64,000 bases of DNA, from the NCBI GenBank assembly GCA_023413555.1, contig JAEZPG010000017.1:32448-96447 (forward strand). Reading direction: 5' to 3'. A program made the position numbers and the translations under genes. Origin of the DNA: Bacillota bacterium. Its GTDB lineage: Bacteria; Bacillota; Clostridia; Lachnospirales; Lachnospiraceae. Positions 26,699 through 35,751 of the stretch are shown here, one piece after another (the first letter of the stretch is position 1; every line of letters starts with the position of its first letter). The notes beneath the pieces are model-generated. The model was not told the DNA's origin. It searched no databases and saw only the letters and a list, made by a program, of their open reading frames with translations.

Positions 26699-26743
26699 AA
26701 GGAAGGGAAATGACATACGCTTCTATGTCAATCTCCCTTCCTT
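26699..26743. terminator. Bidirectional terminator between feoB and mgsA
   Basis: Outer stem AAGGAAGGGA / TCCCTTCCTT and inner stem TGACA / TGTCA around a loop containing TACGCTTCTA. It is convergent between feoB and mgsA. Loop and stem resemble the hairpin at 16473-16518. Confidence 0.8.
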
Positions 26744-26747
26744 CACC

Positions 26748-27230
26748 CTATTCCTTTTCAAATTCCTCTAGACGATTCCTAATCGTCTTGTTATAATTTT
26801 CTACCTTGCGATCATAATCCAGATCCATATACTTGGATGCCAGTAAGAAATCGGCCGTTGCCAAGTTGTTAGCAATTGGAATATCATAGACTACCGCGAT
26901 ACGAAGTAACGCCTTAACATCTGGATCATGTGGTTGCGCAGCTAATGGATCCCACAAAAAAACTACAAAATCAACATTCCCCTCTACAATTCTACTACCT
27001 ATCTGCTGGTCACCCCCTAAAGGTCCACTATTATATCCCTTTACAGGAAGCCCTGTCCTTTCCGTAATTAATTTTGCAGTAGTACCAGTTCCGCATAAGA
27101 AATGATTTTTAAGTACATCCTTATTCGCTTCTGCCCAATCACATAACTCTTTTTTCTTACTATCGTGAGCAATCAAAGCTATATGTTTCTGTTTCTCAAT
27201 TTTAAAATAAATAAAATCATCATTAATCAT
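26748..27230 (-). CDS. mgsA: Methylglyoxal synthase
   Basis: A 160-residue enzyme converting dihydroxyacetone phosphate to methylglyoxal. Motifs: IALIAHDSKKKEL at the start, CGTGTTAKLI (phosphate binding), GPLGGDQQIGSRI with the catalytic Asp, and LWDPLAAQPHDPDVKAL. The length is typical. It follows the patatin gene after 35 bases and is probably co-transcribed with it. The bypass relieves sugar-phosphate stress; its regulation is not visible here. Confidence 0.95.
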   Translation of the reverse strand: MINDDFIYFKIEKQKHIALIAHDSKKKELCDWAEANKDVLKNHFLCGTGTTAKLITERTGLPVKGYNSGPLGGDQQIGSRIVEGNVDFVVFLWDPLAAQPHDPDVKALLRIAVVYDIPIANNLATADFLLASKYMDLDYDRKVENYNKTIRNRLEEFEKE

Positions 27231-27265
27231 ACTTTATCCTCCTTTTATCTGTTGGTAGTCTTTCA

Positions 27266-28105
27266 CTACTCTCTTAACAATGCTTGAATTTCCTTAAACT
27301 TTTCCTCAGCTAGTTCATATCCCATATGAAAACTTCTTTTTAGTACCTCAACGTCCTTTTCATAGCTTTCAAGTGCCCTAGTTGGACGTAGAATAACAGC
27401 TTTCCCCTCTTTTTCTAGCTGTTCACAATATGCTAATGACTTATTATATCCTACATGTCTTGTTAAAAGTGCATTGGAAATTGCTGGATACTTATGTTTA
27501 AATACTCTTGCTGCAAATTTCCCAGATTTACTCAACTTTTTTACGTATCCCTCTGGCCTGGTTAAGACAATAATATGTTTGTCGCAACCATCCATTATGG
27601 CTTTATGAATCGGAATAGGATCAGATAATCCACCATCATAATATGGAGTATCATCCATCATAATAGCTGGAAATGCCAATGGTAATGCACAGGTTGCACG
27701 AAGCATGGTAAATTTTTTATCCATCCTCTTTCCATCAAAGTATTCAGGTTCACCCGTTAATGCATTGGTGGTAACTACAACCACCTTACCAGGATAGGAC
27801 ATATAGGAATCCCAGTCGAAAAAAACAAGTTCATTAGGAACTTTATCATATACGAAATCCAACCCAAACACACTATGCTGCTTGAGAAGATTCCCCTTGC
27901 CAATGTATCTTTTATCATTACGATACTTAGTTATGACGTCAAGATTTCTACCAGGTTGTCTAGAAATATAGGAAACACCATAACTGATACCTGCTGACAC
28001 TCCTATGCAGTATGGTGCCAGTATTCCGTGATTTAATAAAGCATCCATCACACCTGCACTAAAAACTCCTCGAAAGCTTCCACCTTCCAAAACTAAGCTG
28101 ACCAA
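27266..28105 (-). CDS. Patatin-like phospholipase
   Basis: A 279-residue lipid acyl hydrolase. The oxyanion block LEGGSFRGVFSAGV, the nucleophile elbow GVSAGISYG and the catalytic Asp in YYDGGLSDPIP are all present. The arrangement resembles the YjjU-like bacterial patatins, so cytoplasmic or membrane-associated lipase activity is expected, substrate unknown. The start is TTG, with AAGGAGG seven bases upstream. The gene has its own promoter and runs into mgsA. Confidence 0.92.
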   Translation of the reverse strand: MVSLVLEGGSFRGVFSAGVMDALLNHGILAPYCIGVSAGISYGVSYISRQPGRNLDVITKYRNDKRYIGKGNLLKQHSVFGLDFVYDKVPNELVFFDWDSYMSYPGKVVVVTTNALTGEPEYFDGKRMDKKFTMLRATCALPLAFPAIMMDDTPYYDGGLSDPIPIHKAIMDGCDKHIIVLTRPEGYVKKLSKSGKFAARVFKHKYPAISNALLTRHVGYNKSLAYCEQLEKEGKAVILRPTRALESYEKDVEVLKRSFHMGYELAEEKFKEIQALLRE

Positions 28106-28144
28106 AATATAGCCTCCTTATTGTTGCTGCAAAATGTATAGTTC

Positions 28145-28173
28145 ATTTTACCACAATTAGAAATAATTGCAAA
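28145..28173 (-). promoter_or_regulatory. Promoter of the patatin-mgsA operon
   Basis: Minus strand TTTGCA (28173-28168), 17-base spacer, TAAAAT (28150-28145), about 40 bases before the TTG start. It lies just after the end of the Gx-transporter gene. Confidence 0.45.
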
Positions 28174-28180
28174 TGTCAAG

Positions 28181-28678
28181 CTACAAATTCAACACATTTG
28201 TTAGTCTTTTTGACATCATTGCACCTAGTATACCAATAAGCACTCCGCTCACCAAGGCTGATACTAATAAAAATGGGAGATAATATAGTAACGTGGTTGT
28301 CTCTAAGATAAGCATAGCAACTAAAATCTGACCAACATTGTGGAAAACAGCGCCTATCACACTAACACCAACAATACTAAGTAGATTAAACTTCTTCATA
28401 AGAGCCATCATAGCAAAACTTAGGATCCCTCCTCCTAAGCTATAAAGCATCATATTCATATTTCCAAAGGTAAAACTAACCAAAAATATTCTTACTAATG
28501 AGATGATAAATCCTTCTTTGTACCCCATACTATAAAGGGCTACCACTATGACTATATTAGCCAGGCCGAGTTTCATGCCAGGTACTGGCATTGGTACTGG
28601 AAATATAGCCTCAATATAACTAAATATAAATGCAAGGGCTACCAGCACTCCATAGATAGCTACTCTTTTGGACTTCAT
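28181..28678 (-). CDS. Gx transporter family membrane protein
   Basis: 165 residues with about five membrane helices. The motif PVPMPVPGMKLGLANIVIV near residue 30 is the conserved GxKLGLAN block of this family (older name: heptaprenyl diphosphate synthase component I, PF07456). In Firmicutes these genes lie beside NusG-II and ApbE-type genes, as here. Proposed roles include flavin or quinone precursor transport for extracytoplasmic flavinylation; this is inference from context. It follows the NusG-II gene by 28 bases. Confidence 0.88.
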   Translation of the reverse strand: MKSKRVAIYGVLVALAFIFSYIEAIFPVPMPVPGMKLGLANIVIVVALYSMGYKEGFIISLVRIFLVSFTFGNMNMMLYSLGGGILSFAMMALMKKFNLLSIVGVSVIGAVFHNVGQILVAMLILETTTLLYYLPFLLVSALVSGVLIGILGAMMSKRLTNVLNL

Positions 28679-28706
28679 AATCCTACACCTTTCTTACTTC
28701 TATCCT

Positions 28707-29075
28707 TTAATTTGCCACGGAGTCTAAAGATGCCGACTCATTTCCTTCTATGGTGACTATAGTCTGATGAGGAAGACAAACAATACTCTCCCCCTCCTTT
28801 GAAATCGGCTTTTGATGGACACAAATTTGATCTGGACAATTAGCTTCTATCATTGTAGCATAACCATCTTTTATTTGCAGTATATTCTTATATTCGCTGT
28901 CTTTCGTATCGATTTCCAGTTCTTGATCTTCATCTATATTTAATACCTTATATACCTTACCACCAACTGAGATTATTACCTTCGTACCCTCTTTTTTATT
29001 CAAGAAAATAAAACAAATAGCACCTATGGCTATTATGGCTATTCCGATCATTAAAATGATATCATTTCTTTTCAT
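28707..29075 (-). CDS. NusG domain II-containing protein
   Basis: 122 residues: one N-terminal membrane helix (residues ~5-25), then the extracytoplasmic NusG_II domain with the cysteine cluster CPDQICVHQ and SIVCLPHQTIVTI. Despite its name the domain is not a transcription factor; it occurs with RnfG/FMN_bind proteins. The open frame extends upstream to 29216, but AAAGGAG lies just before the ATG at 29075 and the extra residues do not fit the family. Operon order is FMN_bind, NusG-II, Gx transporter. Confidence 0.88.
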   Translation of the reverse strand: MKRNDIILMIGIAIIAIGAICFIFLNKKEGTKVIISVGGKVYKVLNIDEDQELEIDTKDSEYKNILQIKDGYATMIEANCPDQICVHQKPISKEGESIVCLPHQTIVTIEGNESASLDSVAN

Positions 29076-29108
29076 TAGATCTCCTTTTATTATAAACTGA
29101 TGATAGAC

Positions 29109-29147
29109 AAAAGGAGACACCTTATTTAAGCTAAGGCATCTCCCTTT
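29109..29147 (-). terminator. Hairpin between the FMN_bind and NusG-II genes
   Basis: AAAGGAGACACCTTA pairs imperfectly with TAAGGCATCTCCCTTT across a short loop. It sits right after the FMN_bind stop on the same strand and probably reduces transcription into the downstream genes. Confidence 0.5.
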
Positions 29148-29184
29148 ATTAACATGTATGCAATACAGTATCCTCAACCGATTA

Positions 29185-29679
29185 TTATTTATTCGCTGCA
29201 ATAAATGCATTGGCATAATTTATACCATTAACAACAGCCATAGAAGAATAGGTAGCATTCGTAACACCATCAATTGTAGTTCCTTCACCTTCAGAACCAT
29301 TTAAATAAACAGGAGCTTTAACCCCCTGTAAGGATGTTGCAAAATCAGGTTCTGCTATTAAAGAACCTAACCCTTCTGTCTCGGTTTGTTCATTTACTTC
29401 AAAATTCTTAATGGTAGAACCATCGGCATCAAAAGTAATCGTCATTTTAACATCACCATGATAGCCTTTTGCTTTTGTAACTACTATATATCCAGTGGCG
29501 TTACCATCCCCATCTACGGTTTTAGAAGCTTCCACAACGCCCTCCGCACCATTTACATCTATTGCTACAGACTTGTCTGCATTTAAGTTTGCAAAAAAAT
29601 CACTTCCCCAAATAGCAAATGCTGTTAAAGCAATCATAAAAACTAATGAAATAATGCCTGCATATTTCTTATCCTTCAT
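29185..29679 (-). CDS. FMN-binding (FMN_bind/RnfG-like) extracytoplasmic protein
   Basis: 164 residues. An N-terminal membrane anchor (residues ~8-28) is followed by one FMN_bind domain. The flavinylation motif DGVTNATYSS (residues 137-146) fits the D-G-x-[ST]-x-x-T pattern in which FMN is linked to a threonine, here probably T143. The ApbE transferase that does this is encoded divergently about 200 bases away. Together with NusG-II and the Gx transporter this forms a small flavin electron-transfer module outside the membrane. The electron donor is not visible. Alternative: a stray RnfG-like subunit. Confidence 0.88.
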   Translation of the reverse strand: MKDKKYAGIISLVFMIALTAFAIWGSDFFANLNADKSVAIDVNGAEGVVEASKTVDGDGNATGYIVVTKAKGYHGDVKMTITFDADGSTIKNFEVNEQTETEGLGSLIAEPDFATSLQGVKAPVYLNGSEGEGTTIDGVTNATYSSMAVVNGINYANAFIAANK

Positions 29680-29791
29680 ATGTCCTCCTAAAATCTCTTT
29701 TGAATATCATTTTACTCTATTGTAAATAAAACAATATCACAAATAAAAAAGCCTGTAAAGTAGTATTTCTTGGTGATATTATAAGTAGACC

Positions 29792-29826
29792 TTGACAGTT
29801 TTATATTGATTGCATAAAATCAATAT
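29792..29826 (+). promoter_or_regulatory. apbE promoter with overlapping operator-like dyad
   Basis: TTGACA (29792-29797), 17-base spacer, TAAAAT (29815-29820). A perfect 9-bp inverted repeat ATATTGATT (29803-29811) / AATCAATAT (29818-29826) covers the spacer and -10, a classic place for a repressor. A second hairpin (ACTACAT / ATGTAGT, 29827-29862, with inner TACTA / TAGTA) would lie in the leader. Confidence 0.65.
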
Positions 29827-29881
29827 ACTACATTACTAGTTATTAATAGTAATCTATGTAGTCCATGATAAGGAGTAACCT

Positions 29882-30937
29882 ATGAGATTTAATACCAAAA
29901 GAGAATTTATAAAAAGATGTCTTACCCCATTTCTAATAATTAGTGTACTTTTCATAACATTACTTATTGGCTGTAGCCCCAAAAGTATTGAGAAAAAATC
30001 TCCATTAACCAAATCCACATTTATGCTCAATACAATTATCACCATCACTCTGTACGATTCTACCGATGAATCTATTATTGAAGATGCCTTTAAATTGATT
30101 AAAAACTTCGAGAACATCTATAGCCGCACTTCAACGGTAAGTGAACTTTATAAGTTAAACGAGCACCAGCTTCCAAAGAATAATGGTTCCTTCATCGTGT
30201 CTGATGACTTGGCTGACATTTTAAGGCAAGCTTACCACTATAGTGAACTTACAGATGGTGCTTTTGATTTAGCTATAGAGCCTATTTCCTCACTCTGGGA
30301 CTTTACAGCAGATACACCTAAGGTACCTGACAGCAAATTGATTGAGGAAAAATTACCTGCAGTAAACTATAAAAATGTCCATATCAATGGTAATCAAGTA
30401 TCTTTTGACTCTGACGAAACAGGAATCGATCTAGGAGCCATTGCAAAAGGATATATTGCAGATAAGGTAAAAGCATTCCTAATAGACAGGGGTGTTAAAA
30501 GTGCTATGATTAATTTGGGTGGTAATGTTTTATGTGTAGGACAAAAGCCTGATGGTACAGCTTTTAACATTGGAATTCAAAAGCCATTTGCCGATCGCAA
30601 TGAAACTGTTGCCGTAATGGAACTTAAAGATATGTCAGTTGTATCCTCAGGTATATATGAGCGTTGCTTTACTGTTAACGGTAAATTCTATCATCACATT
30701 CTAAACTCTAAAACCGGTTATCCAACCGATAACAACCTGATTGCAGTTACCATAATCAGCAAGGAATCTGTAGTTGGAGATGGTCTTAGTACCTCTGTAT
30801 TTGCTCTTGGACTTGACAAAGGATTAGAACTGATCGACTCACTTGATGGTGTATATGCAGTATTTATTACAGAGGACTATGAATTGCACTACTCGAAAGG
30901 CTTTAAAGAACAAATCCCTCTTCGTGATCCCGAATAA
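29882..30937 (+). CDS. apbE: FAD:protein FMN transferase (ApbE)
   Basis: A 351-residue lipoprotein. The signal ends in the lipobox LLIGC with the lipid-bearing Cys at about residue 31, so it is tethered outside the membrane. ApbE moves FMN from FAD to Ser/Thr of target proteins; blocks GIDLGAIAKGYIADK, MINLGGNV and HHILNSKTGYPTDNN are diagnostic, and Asp/Thr magnesium-site residues near VGDGLSTSVFALG are present. It is divergent from the FMN_bind gene, its probable substrate. A hairpin follows the stop. Confidence 0.95.
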   Translation: MRFNTKREFIKRCLTPFLIISVLFITLLIGCSPKSIEKKSPLTKSTFMLNTIITITLYDSTDESIIEDAFKLIKNFENIYSRTSTVSELYKLNEHQLPKNNGSFIVSDDLADILRQAYHYSELTDGAFDLAIEPISSLWDFTADTPKVPDSKLIEEKLPAVNYKNVHINGNQVSFDSDETGIDLGAIAKGYIADKVKAFLIDRGVKSAMINLGGNVLCVGQKPDGTAFNIGIQKPFADRNETVAVMELKDMSVVSSGIYERCFTVNGKFYHHILNSKTGYPTDNNLIAVTIISKESVVGDGLSTSVFALGLDKGLELIDSLDGVYAVFITEDYELHYSKGFKEQIPLRDPE

Positions 30938-30961
30938 TAATTATCTTTTAGAATATAGATT

Positions 30962-30989
30962 TGGGGCTTCCGTTAATAGCGAAGCCCCA
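30962..30989. terminator. Bidirectional terminator between apbE and the GGDEF regulator
   Basis: TGGGGCTTC / GAAGCCCCA stem with a ten-base loop, followed by a T-rich stretch, lying between two convergent genes. Confidence 0.8.
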
Positions 30990-30995
30990 TTTGCA

Positions 30996-33086
30996 TTATT
31001 TTATTTTAGCAGGTTTCACAGGAACTAATTCATAAGAGGTAGATACCCCCTCATCGTTATTATTTAGAAATTTACCATTGATTCGTTCCATTATCGTTTT
31101 TCCAATATCAAAATTGGCTGTTGGAAGCAGAATCATATACTGAGAGGTACTATATCTACAGAAACAATCACCGATTCTTAGGCTATTGATAATGGCCTCC
31201 TTTAAGAGATTCATCTGTTCCTCTAATATCTCTACGTTACCACATTCTATACTAATATTCAAAAGACAAAGATAAACCATTTTTCCTGTCCGTACCATAT
31301 TTCTTGCTTCTAACTGATATATATTCTTAAACACTACATATTCACAGAAGTAAGCTCCAGTTGCAATAGAGTTTTCCTTTAAAAACTCATTAATACTGCG
31401 AAGATTACGTTTCTTGTCTTCTTTGTCTTCTACAATATCAGCGTACAAATCAAGAATTCTTTCTGTAGGAGGAACTCCTAAAATACTATAATAGGATTCG
31501 ACAATATACTCATAATGAGTAAGCGCCTCTTTACGTCGATCTAAATGAATCAATGCAATTAAATAATAATAGTGAAGTTCTTCGTTAAACTCCTCATTAT
31601 ATAAATCTTTCATACAGAGTTTAACAATATCCTCGTACTGTTTAAACTTGTCCCAATAGGATAAAACATGGTTCACAGCATCTAAATACAAATTACGATA
31701 CCAACGTTGTAAATTAACAATCCATTTTACATCCGTTACTTTAACAAGAAAATCTGACTTGTATAATTCAATCCCACGAAGATATTGAGCCATTTTATCC
31801 TTCTCTGACAAAGTACTAAGTAAACTTTCCTGTAAGAGATTCTCAAACAAATCACAGTCTACAATACACAAAAAATTATTATTCCAATGATATACACCAT
31901 TTATTGTAACAATTAACTCTCTCAGATAGGTTAACTTAAGAATTTCCAATTCATCTTTCAATTCCTCAAGTAGTAACTTCAGTTCATAATTAGGGTCCTC
32001 TGGTTTTTCATAAGGCCATAGTGCCTCTATTAAATCCATTTTATTATAGTCACGAAATCTGTTGATAATCAGGAAAGTAAGCAATATCCATACCTTTTTC
32101 TTTGGATATTTTGGTGTAACAATTCCATTTTGAGATAGAATTTTCATATTTCCAAAAAGAAATACTTCTAACTGACCTTTCGTCTCTTGATACGACTCCC
32201 AAACTAAAAGATTACGCCCTAAAGTTTTTGCACGATATAAACGCTGGTCTACAATTTCAACAAATTGATTTAAGTCGTCATCTTCATTTGGGATAATCGT
32301 TCCTCCACCAAGACTGATAGTAATCACTTTCTCTGCTCTGGAATGGAGGTGTTTAATTCCCAGGTATTCTATATTAGCACGAACCTTTTCTAAGATTTCT
32401 ACTGCTGCCTCCTGCGTATAGTTTAACAGAATAACGACAAATTCTTCTCCACCATATCTAGCTACAAAACCATTTCTCGAAGGAATTTCAGCTTCCAATT
32501 GCTTAGCAACCTGTTTTAAAACCAAATCCCCCTGAAGGTGTCCGTAATTATCATTATATTCTTTGAAGTTGTCGATATCTAGAATAGCAATAGAAATGGG
32601 GCTCTGTTCATTAATTGCATATTGCCAGTCAACTTTTATCCGTTCATCGTAACTTCGACGATTTGGAATTCCAGTGAGGCCATCTAACATGGCAATGTTT
32701 TCAATCGTTTTACGATACTGAAACAATTCAATATGATTACGTACCTTTGCCTTAATAACACTTAAATTAAAAGGTTTCGTAATATAATCCACTGCACCTA
32801 AAGAGAGACCCTTTTCCTCATTTTTATCGTCATTAAGACATGTTATAAACATAACAGGTATACTGCTTGTATTACTATCCTTAGTTAAAACGTCAAGTAC
32901 TTGGAAACCATCCATTTCCGGCATTAAAATATCAAGAAGAATTAAACTTGGTTGAATCAAATTCGCCTGCTTAATACCATCCTTGCCATTTTTAGCAACA
33001 AATACCTGATATTCTTCTTTTAGCATCATATGTAATGCATTGATGTTAACAACACTATCATCAATGATCAGAATTTTATGCTTCAT
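30996..33086 (-). CDS. Response regulator with diguanylate cyclase, BTAD-like and degenerate GGDEF domains
   Basis: About 696 residues. Order: receiver domain (residues ~4-125, phospho-acceptor D55 in LLDILMPEMDGF), GGDEF domain (~135-300, active-site RYGGEEF, so cyclic-di-GMP synthesis is expected), winged-helix plus BTAD/TPR-like region (~308-570), and a C-terminal degenerate GGDEF-like domain where the signature reads RYSTSQYMILLP. The inhibitory RxxD site before GGEEF is absent. Start: M4 of the frame, with AGGAG nine bases upstream. It overlaps the end of the histidine kinase gene and is almost certainly its partner. The wHTH-BTAD part might bind DNA or nucleotide; not known. Confidence 0.87.
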   Translation of the reverse strand: MKHKILIIDDSVVNINALHMMLKEEYQVFVAKNGKDGIKQANLIQPSLILLDILMPEMDGFQVLDVLTKDSNTSSIPVMFITCLNDDKNEEKGLSLGAVDYITKPFNLSVIKAKVRNHIELFQYRKTIENIAMLDGLTGIPNRRSYDERIKVDWQYAINEQSPISIAILDIDNFKEYNDNYGHLQGDLVLKQVAKQLEAEIPSRNGFVARYGGEEFVVILLNYTQEAAVEILEKVRANIEYLGIKHLHSRAEKVITISLGGGTIIPNEDDDLNQFVEIVDQRLYRAKTLGRNLLVWESYQETKGQLEVFLFGNMKILSQNGIVTPKYPKKKVWILLTFLIINRFRDYNKMDLIEALWPYEKPEDPNYELKLLLEELKDELEILKLTYLRELIVTINGVYHWNNNFLCIVDCDLFENLLQESLLSTLSEKDKMAQYLRGIELYKSDFLVKVTDVKWIVNLQRWYRNLYLDAVNHVLSYWDKFKQYEDIVKLCMKDLYNEEFNEELHYYYLIALIHLDRRKEALTHYEYIVESYYSILGVPPTERILDLYADIVEDKEDKKRNLRSINEFLKENSIATGAYFCEYVVFKNIYQLEARNMVRTGKMVYLCLLNISIECGNVEILEEQMNLLKEAIINSLRIGDCFCRYSTSQYMILLPTANFDIGKTIMERINGKFLNNNDEGVSTSYELVPVKPAKIK

Positions 33087-35661
33087 ATATCTCATCTCCT
33101 AATGCTTCTGCAATTTTGTCTAAGGACTGTTTAGCAAGTTCAAAATCAAAATGTTCTATTTTATTAATTAGCCAATCTACCTGTTCTCGTATGTCATTTC
33201 GATACATAGTTTCATAAATTAAATCAATACAATCTATTACAGCTGCATTGTGAGTTTCTAACATCTCTTTTAGACTTGGAATCATTTCCATAGCCTGACT
33301 CTTTACATAACCCTGTTTATAATCACTCATGGTGACAGTATCAACATATGATATTACTTCCTTTAATACTTCTTCCAACTTTAGCACAAAGGCATTCATC
33401 AAATTAGTATTCATAATATCATGAGCAAGTTCCATTTCCAGTTCATTGGAAACCTCCGTCAACTCCTTGGCACCTATGGTATTAGCGATTCCTTTTACTG
33501 TATGTACATATACTCTGGCGCTTGCAGTACCTTCTTCCAAAATCTTATAGATATACTTTTCCTCCCCTTGATACCCTTTTACAAAACTAAAAAGAATCTG
33601 ATTATAGATATTCCTATCATTAGACAAAAAGCTTAACGCATAATGGTAATCAATTTTATTAAACGGATATTCCATACTTATCATTTTCCTGTCATTATCT
33701 ATTTGGTTTACTGGCTCACTTTCATCTACTTTTAGATATTTAAACAGTAAGTTATCCAAGGTGTTGATACAAATAGGCTTTGCTATGTAATCCGTCATCT
33801 CAGCCTGCATAAGATCGTTTTTTATTGTATCCAGTGGATTTGCAGTCATTGCCACAATAGGCTTATTGAATCCTCTTTGGCGTATCAAACTAGACGCTTC
33901 AAATCCTGACATTTTAGGCATAAAAATATCCATAAGAATTAAATCATACTGATTATCCTTTAGCATCTCCAATGCCATATATCCATCTTTCGCCATAGAT
34001 ACATTAACACCAAATTTTATTAACAATTCATATACTACCACTTGATTGATCGCATTATCCTCAACCACCAGTATATTCCCCTCAAATCGTCTGATTTGAT
34101 TCTCTAGAGAATGTTTTATTTCTGTATTCTTAACCTCCGCCGGATCGCATAGTGTAAGAGGTAACATAACTGTTACTGTAGTACCTACATTAACCTCACT
34201 TTCTACCTTTATGCTACCACCAATCAAATCAACCAATTGTTTACTAATTACCATCCCCAGTCCCGTTCCATCCTGGACTCTGGTTCGAATGTTCTCCTCT
34301 TGAGAAAACGGATTAAATATATTCTTTAAGAATTCTGGTTTCATGCCAATTCCCGTATCAGTAATGATAAACCTTACTGTATCTTTATATTGGTCCACTG
34401 TCATAGTCACACTACCATGCAACGTATACTTCACCCCATTAGATAAAATATTCGTCAGTATCTGACCTATACGCAGGGAATCCCCTAGATAAGTATCCCA
34501 TACTTCCTTATGAATATTTACAATAAGATTTATGTTTTTTTCCTTTGCCTTTAAATCTAATAAGGATACAAAACGATTAATCATAGTTCGGAGAGAAAAT
34601 GGTTCTTCTACAATAGACATCTCATCTTCTGAAACCTTGGTAAAGTCTAAGATCTGGTTAATAATATTAAGTAGATCTGTGGCACTTTCCTCGATTTTCT
34701 CTAGATAGTTATATATCTTAAAACTTCTAGTTTCATCTAGAGCAAGGCTGGTTAATCCAAGAATTCCATTCATTGGAGTACGAATTTCGTGACTCATTTT
34801 AGCCAGAAATTCGGATTTAGCCTTCATAGCCTCCTCTGCAGCTGCCTTAGCCTCTTGAAGCTCTGTCACATCCAGATAAACCCCACGATATCCAATATAA
34901 TTACCTAAATCATCTATTTTTGCTAACCCATTTTGCAATACCCAGTGAATATGATGTTCCTTATCCTCTAGTGGAAGAAGTAAATCTTTTAATACCATAT
35001 TCTCTGTTCGCAACATTTTTTTAAACTGATGTGCCAGTTGTCTTCTAACATTCTGGGGAAAATGTTCATAAAAATACTTTCCAATATAATCATCAGGTTC
35101 ATATCCCAAAACAGTTTTAATCCCCTCACTAATATACGTAAACCGCCCCATTTGATCCATTTCAAAAATAAATTCATTGGTTACCATGGATACAGCAAGA
35201 AATCGCTCTTCACTTTCCTCGATAAGGTGTTGGGCAACATACTGTTCCGTAATATCTTCAACAATACAGCCACAGTATCCATATGCAGGTTGATAACAGG
35301 TATGCTTTAGATATTTGTCTAATGTCTCATTATACTCCACTAAGGTATTACTTGCCCCGTGAATAGCAGCTTCTCCATAGAATTGAACTAAAACCTTATC
35401 CCAATTTGGAAACAGTTCTTGATAGCTATGCTTTAACAACTCTGATTTGGAAACCCCAATCATTTCAGCATATGCTTCATTAACAAACTCATAATTCAAA
35501 TCAATTGGACGCTTTATTAGATCAGTTATAACTGATGCTACAAAAAAACCATTCGACATATGATCAAATAACTTAGTAAAATTCTCTGGATTAGAGAAAA
35601 AGGATGGCCGTTTTCTTTGTCTCTTGAGTTTTCTACCAAATTGTCTCACAGTATTTAACAT
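33076..35661 (-). CDS. Hybrid sensor histidine kinase (PAS-PAS-HisKA-HATPase-REC-HPt)
   Basis: 861 residues, no signal peptide or clear membrane helix, so a cytoplasmic sensor. Two PAS-like domains (~25-140 and ~150-270), a coiled linker, the H-box AKMSHEIRTPMNG with H291, an ATP-binding domain (~395-505, DTGIGM and GTGLGM), a receiver domain with D578 in LILMDIFMPKMSG, and a C-terminal HPt domain with H720 in YVHTVKGIANTIGA. It therefore carries a full internal phosphorelay ending on HPt, which can pass phosphate to the downstream regulator, whose gene overlaps its end. The signal is unknown. Confidence 0.93.
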   Translation of the reverse strand: MLNTVRQFGRKLKRQRKRPSFFSNPENFTKLFDHMSNGFFVASVITDLIKRPIDLNYEFVNEAYAEMIGVSKSELLKHSYQELFPNWDKVLVQFYGEAAIHGASNTLVEYNETLDKYLKHTCYQPAYGYCGCIVEDITEQYVAQHLIEESEERFLAVSMVTNEFIFEMDQMGRFTYISEGIKTVLGYEPDDYIGKYFYEHFPQNVRRQLAHQFKKMLRTENMVLKDLLLPLEDKEHHIHWVLQNGLAKIDDLGNYIGYRGVYLDVTELQEAKAAAEEAMKAKSEFLAKMSHEIRTPMNGILGLTSLALDETRSFKIYNYLEKIEESATDLLNIINQILDFTKVSEDEMSIVEEPFSLRTMINRFVSLLDLKAKEKNINLIVNIHKEVWDTYLGDSLRIGQILTNILSNGVKYTLHGSVTMTVDQYKDTVRFIITDTGIGMKPEFLKNIFNPFSQEENIRTRVQDGTGLGMVISKQLVDLIGGSIKVESEVNVGTTVTVMLPLTLCDPAEVKNTEIKHSLENQIRRFEGNILVVEDNAINQVVVYELLIKFGVNVSMAKDGYMALEMLKDNQYDLILMDIFMPKMSGFEASSLIRQRGFNKPIVAMTANPLDTIKNDLMQAEMTDYIAKPICINTLDNLLFKYLKVDESEPVNQIDNDRKMISMEYPFNKIDYHYALSFLSNDRNIYNQILFSFVKGYQGEEKYIYKILEEGTASARVYVHTVKGIANTIGAKELTEVSNELEMELAHDIMNTNLMNAFVLKLEEVLKEVISYVDTVTMSDYKQGYVKSQAMEMIPSLKEMLETHNAAVIDCIDLIYETMYRNDIREQVDWLINKIEHFDFELAKQSLDKIAEALGDEIYEA

Positions 35662-35751
35662 ACATAATACTCCCTCTTATCCCGACATAGCCCTGCATTA
35701 CTAAATGACATGGTTAATTATACCATATTTAAACATATTATAATAGTCTGC

